In this document: one piece after another, positions 60,671 through 64,000 of the stretch
Layout: each line of letters opens with the position of its first letter
Position numbering within the stretch: the first letter of the stretch is position 1
Assembly: GCF_000224145.3 (NCBI RefSeq)
Contig: NC_020169.2
Span: 3,802,957-3,866,956 of the forward strand
Direction of reading: 5' to 3'
Length of the DNA: 64,000 nucleotides
DNA from: Ciona intestinalis
Taxonomy: Eukaryota; Chordata; Ascidiacea; Phlebobranchia; Cionidae
Notes under the pieces: generated by a model
Seen by the model: only the letters and a program-made list of their open reading frames with translations
Told to the model about the DNA's origin: nothing
The model's database searches: none
Program-made: the position numbers and the translations under genes

Positions 60671-61725
60671 ATTACCTATATTTTTCATACGCAGAATGGC
60701 CGTTTAACTTTCCCTCTTATTTCTTTAATATTTTTTCCTAATAATACGTTTATTAAACCCGCAGAGTGACTTGTGTACAGCGTTCACGTTTAACGAATAT
60801 ATTATGTCCTATTCAATAGCTATGCGAAGTTTGCAGTAATATGTAAGTGTATATACGTTTATATATATATTAAGCTGGTGTTGAAATATGTGTCAAAGCG
60901 CTGGAAGTTTCGAAAATAAAAACTACTCAGAATTCGGTGTAATTTAGTTGAGTAGATTCTAGAAAAATCGCAAGCTTCTCTGATTAGGCGCCTGCTATGC
61001 ACGCTTGAAGCAGGGACGCTGATTGGCGAGTAAAACAAGCAGACTGCAGTCAAGACGTTTTATTATTATCTTGCTCAGTTACTCAGTACCACCAAGACAG
61101 AAAGGTAGGTTGAAGAGAAACGAAAGATTAGGAATAAAGTAATAACAGTTTAAGTTAATGTAATAGTGTTAAGAGTTTTAGGTTAATTTAAAATAGAGCA
61201 TCAATTTCCTAAAACGGAAGTGTACGAGTACCAGCTTAACGTAATAAATACTTGATATCGGTTCAGTATTGCAATGTTAAGAGTAAATGAAAGGTTCATT
61301 TAGTGAAAACACAAATAAGAAAATAGAGAGAAGGCGAAGTGCGAACTTGGGCGCTCTTACGCCGTCTGGCGGTAAGTCTATATGAAAGTACGAGCTGAAT
61401 CCTTCAGGCGTTTTTCGGGTAATTTCCAGGTTGAATAACTTGTAGCAACTTCTGTAGAAACACGGTGGCTGGCCCTGTGTGAAAAATAATTTAGTGTTTG
61501 CAAACACATGTGTTCTTTATTTTTTATTTATTGTTAGGTCGGGAATAAGGAAGGCTCTCATTCTCTTATCTTCACCTTACTTGGTAGTAAACAAGTAATA
61601 CATACATAGTTATATAACCGTAGACTCGCTACTCTAAAACACGTTGTTAACTGTTAAAACACGATTGGGAAATATAATATCTGGGTGCTAATAGTATCCC
61701 ACCTTATCACACAGTATCACATTAA
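60671..61725. other. Convergent intergenic region
   Basis: The 3' ends of METTL27 (plus) and the transporter (minus) face each other. I see a degenerate MITE at 61537-61715 and no protein gene. Confidence 0.6.
61537..61715 (+). mobile_element. MITE remnant, TAGTAGGGTGGGGG family
   Basis: The interior matches (TTGGTAGTAAACAAGTAA, AAAACACGATTGGGAAATAT) and a weak right end (TATCCCACCTTATCACACAG) is present. The left terminus is decayed. Confidence 0.55.
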
Positions 61726-64000
61726 CTAAAGTATAATGGTAAAACAGACTGCAATTTTACAAATTCTTTTAGATAACTCACTGAAACACGTAGCGTTGAT
61801 TCCATAATGTATGAAAGGAACGTAAAATAAAATTCCACTGGCAATAAATAAAGTTGCGTATAGATATTCCCAAGCTGGCTGAGAAACAATAGGGTAGATG
61901 ATAAGGTACAATGCAACAAGTACAACGATCACAGGGATAAAGATGGGGACCTGTAATGAAAAAACACGCAACTTATACGTTGGTTAAATTAAACGTAAAG
62001 CGTAACTGATGTATAATACATACTGATCCGGGTCATAGGTTAACTCTAGCTTATATCCAAGGTCCCATGGAAACTATAGGCGCTGAAGTATCAAAAACAA
62101 AATCAAACACAAAGTTAAAAAGTGTGGTAACTCGTAAGCACACGAGAATAAAAAAGAAACGGTGCAAAAAATACGCTTCGGATGAGTGCGGTCGTACGAA
62201 GGACTTGAATGGGCTTTCCGGGAGTTGGGGCAATGGGCTTAATCTGGCCTAAATTCCAGGTACTTCAAAATGACGTCACCCATAAAGAAAAAAGGGTAGG
62301 GGAAGATGGGACACCTTTTAGTAGTAAACGAGAAACATTTAAATAGTTATAAAACTGCATCCTCACGACTCCCATAGACCGTTGTTAATTTATATACGAT
62401 CATGTTATTTAAATATTATGTGCTAAAGATTTCCTATCTTTACGTTACAGAAAAAAAGTCTGTTGCCCAACTTACTTTATAAGGTCGCTTTCGCTCCGGT
62501 TGTTTCCACCTCAGTACAAGTAAAGCAAGTGCGGAACCACCGTGAAACATCCACATACTAAACGAGAAATAATTCACAAGAGAGTCGAAGTCATTTGGAA
62601 TGAGAACGGCAAGTGCAATGGCGGTCTGCAAAGGTGAGCAGCTAAATTAAAAAAAATATTTTTTTATTTATTTATAGAGTGGGGGAAGATGGGACATCTT
62701 TAGAACATACTATCTAAATATTCTGATAGTGTTTTAAACAATTAACAACGGCCTATGGAAGTCATGAAAATACGGTTATATGAGTTTTTGAATGTTCTTT
62801 GTTTACTACTAAATGGAAAGAGAAAATAGAATTGAAGGGTGTTCCATCTTCCTCTACCCTACTGTATAAAAAAGTTTTAGGGACTTTGGTTTACATGATT
62901 AAATGGTCACACGTGGTCCACTCAATACATATGTGTAAGCCAGCATGGATCAAGCTAAAATTGTAAGTGATTTGTTAATGTTTTAATACTTACGTTAAAC
63001 AAGACAGCAGGCACCGGTGTAAGTCTCTTCGTGTGAACCATCGCTAGAACTTCGGGCATGTGACCGTTTCTTGCGGCCGTGTAGATTATTCTGTGTAAAT
63101 ATAAACAACTTTCACCGGCGGTAGTATTTTTTACACGCATCGGTTTAAAACTATTTCTGTCTATATACCACAATTTTAAATGGACTGTAAAAATAGGCCA
63201 TTTATGAACTAATTTCTAGATACCTTTGCGTGCATCGCCGCATTTTACCCATATAGAAGCACATGTTTGACCGAAGCCGAATTTTACGCGTCTTTAACCA
63301 GATGTAAAAAGTTTATATCAAATATTATACCTTGGTCCAGTTATAATGTACCCGTTTATGCTGCCAAATGTGGATATAGCGACACCTAGCGGAATAATCC
63401 ATGCCATGCTTCCCAGCAGTTTGACACCGAAAGTCTGAAATGTTTTAATTTAATTTTCCATTCAATATGATGTCATAATGTATGACGTCATATAGTTACC
63501 ACGGCGACGGCACGTGATGCCATCATCTCGGTCATCGTAAGCCCAGCCAGATATGCGATGTTCGTCATGACATACACCAGCATAACAAGGGGTATCCCGA
63601 TCATAATAGCTCGGGGGAGGTTCCTGTATGAGGTTAAAATACCATTCTTTATAATATACATGATAAGATGCAGCTAAATCCTAGGCGCCAAACCCATCAT
63701 AGGCCTATCCTGACAGTTGCTGCACTGCTGTAATCAGTAATCATTGGCATCACATTTGTTTAAAAATAATGCACATTGAACTGTCCCCGACTCTCCGGCA
63801 TTATAAAAAGACCGCGTAATAGACCGCGTAAAAATTACGAAGGGATGACATCTTTTTTCTTAATGCGCATTTCATTAATACTCTCAAATAAGGTAGGTTT
63901 CTATATCAGTTATCAACAGTCAGCTCACACTGAAGGATTCTTTAATTCCTCTGTAATATAATTAAGTTGATTCCATCCGTCATAAGCCCAGAACCCCTGG
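61726..64000 (-). CDS. SLC7A9: b(0,+)-type amino-acid transporter light chain (SLC7A9-like), 5' end outside window
   Basis: Exons in transcription order: >64000-63929, 63623-63500, 63434-63331, 63090-62994, 62625-62476, 61950-61726; all phases agree. The first visible exon reads [20 protein letters not shown], the signature of SLC7 light chains. Next come [51 protein letters not shown] and [16 protein letters not shown]. The final membrane spans ([36 protein letters not shown]) resemble b(0,+)AT (SLC7A9) best among light chains. The family exchanges cationic and neutral amino acids and cystine at the plasma membrane with an SLC3 heavy chain. The N-terminal third, including the Cys that links to the heavy chain, lies beyond the window. 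Confidence 0.88.
62291..62455 (+). mobile_element. MITE, TAGTAGGGTGGGGG family, internally deleted
   Basis: GGGTAGGGGAAGATGGGACA starts the copy. About 20 bases after the left end are deleted and the right end is degraded. It lies in the transporter's last intron. Confidence 0.75.
62673..62867 (-). mobile_element. MITE, TAGTAGGGTGGGGG family
   Basis: A full-length reverse copy in a transporter intron (ATAGAGTGGGGGAAGATGGG ... CTTCCTCTACCCTACTGTAT). Confidence 0.87.

Noticed and set aside
60940..60985. TTCTAGAA and nearby TTC/GAA triplets resembling a heat-shock element
   Set aside because: It lies between two convergent 3' ends with no promoter to control; most likely chance.

Overview
The window is animal nuclear DNA and looks like a tunicate, most likely Ciona. 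It is AT-rich, with compact multi-exon genes, canonical GT/AG introns, tRNA-derived SINEs and many short inverted-repeat elements. The BAZ1A/ACF1, METTL27, SLC7A9-like and pannexin/innexin genes are of chordate or metazoan type. Species assignment is an inference from gene architecture and repeat content. There are two assembly gaps (42072-42571 and 53636-53760). All exon models were built by hand from splice sites and reading-phase continuity, without transcripts.

Layout. 1-4.4 kb: the end of one copy and the whole of a second copy of an unusual gene. It joins a CaRF/FAR1-like DNA-binding region, a Ulp1-like fold lacking its catalytic residues, and a C-terminal PHD finger. 5.3-11.3 kb (minus): a secreted mosaic protein with thyroglobulin-1, TIL, sushi and vWA modules; its six sushi exons are almost identical. 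11.3-15.5 kb: intergenic, with MITEs, a SINE split by a hAT-type element, and one small unrecognised ORF. 15.6-39.9 kb (plus): a complete 33-exon BAZ1A (ACF1) gene. Its 9.1 kb seventh intron holds a complete 14-exon secreted leucine-rich-repeat gene on the opposite strand. 41.3-41.7 kb: a small secreted Cys-rich protein. 42.1-43.6 kb: the 3' end of an LTR retrotransposon. 44.1-54.3 kb (plus): a pannexin/innexin-family channel gene. Its 6.6 kb last intron holds an antisense YHYH-domain/collagen gene, a small sense gene, a 5' LTR and a gap. 55.0-55.6 kb: a possible 80-residue gene. 58.8-60.7 kb (plus): METTL27. 61.7 kb to the window end (minus): a b(0,+)-type amino-acid transporter, convergent with METTL27 and incomplete at its 5' end.

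The strongest repeat signal is one MITE family, about 195 bp with termini like TAGTAGGGTGGGGGAAGA. I found about 18 copies, in introns and intergenic DNA only. The genes do not form one pathway. The most striking organisation is genes nested inside introns of other genes: one antisense LRR gene in BAZ1A, and one antisense plus one sense gene in the pannexin gene.
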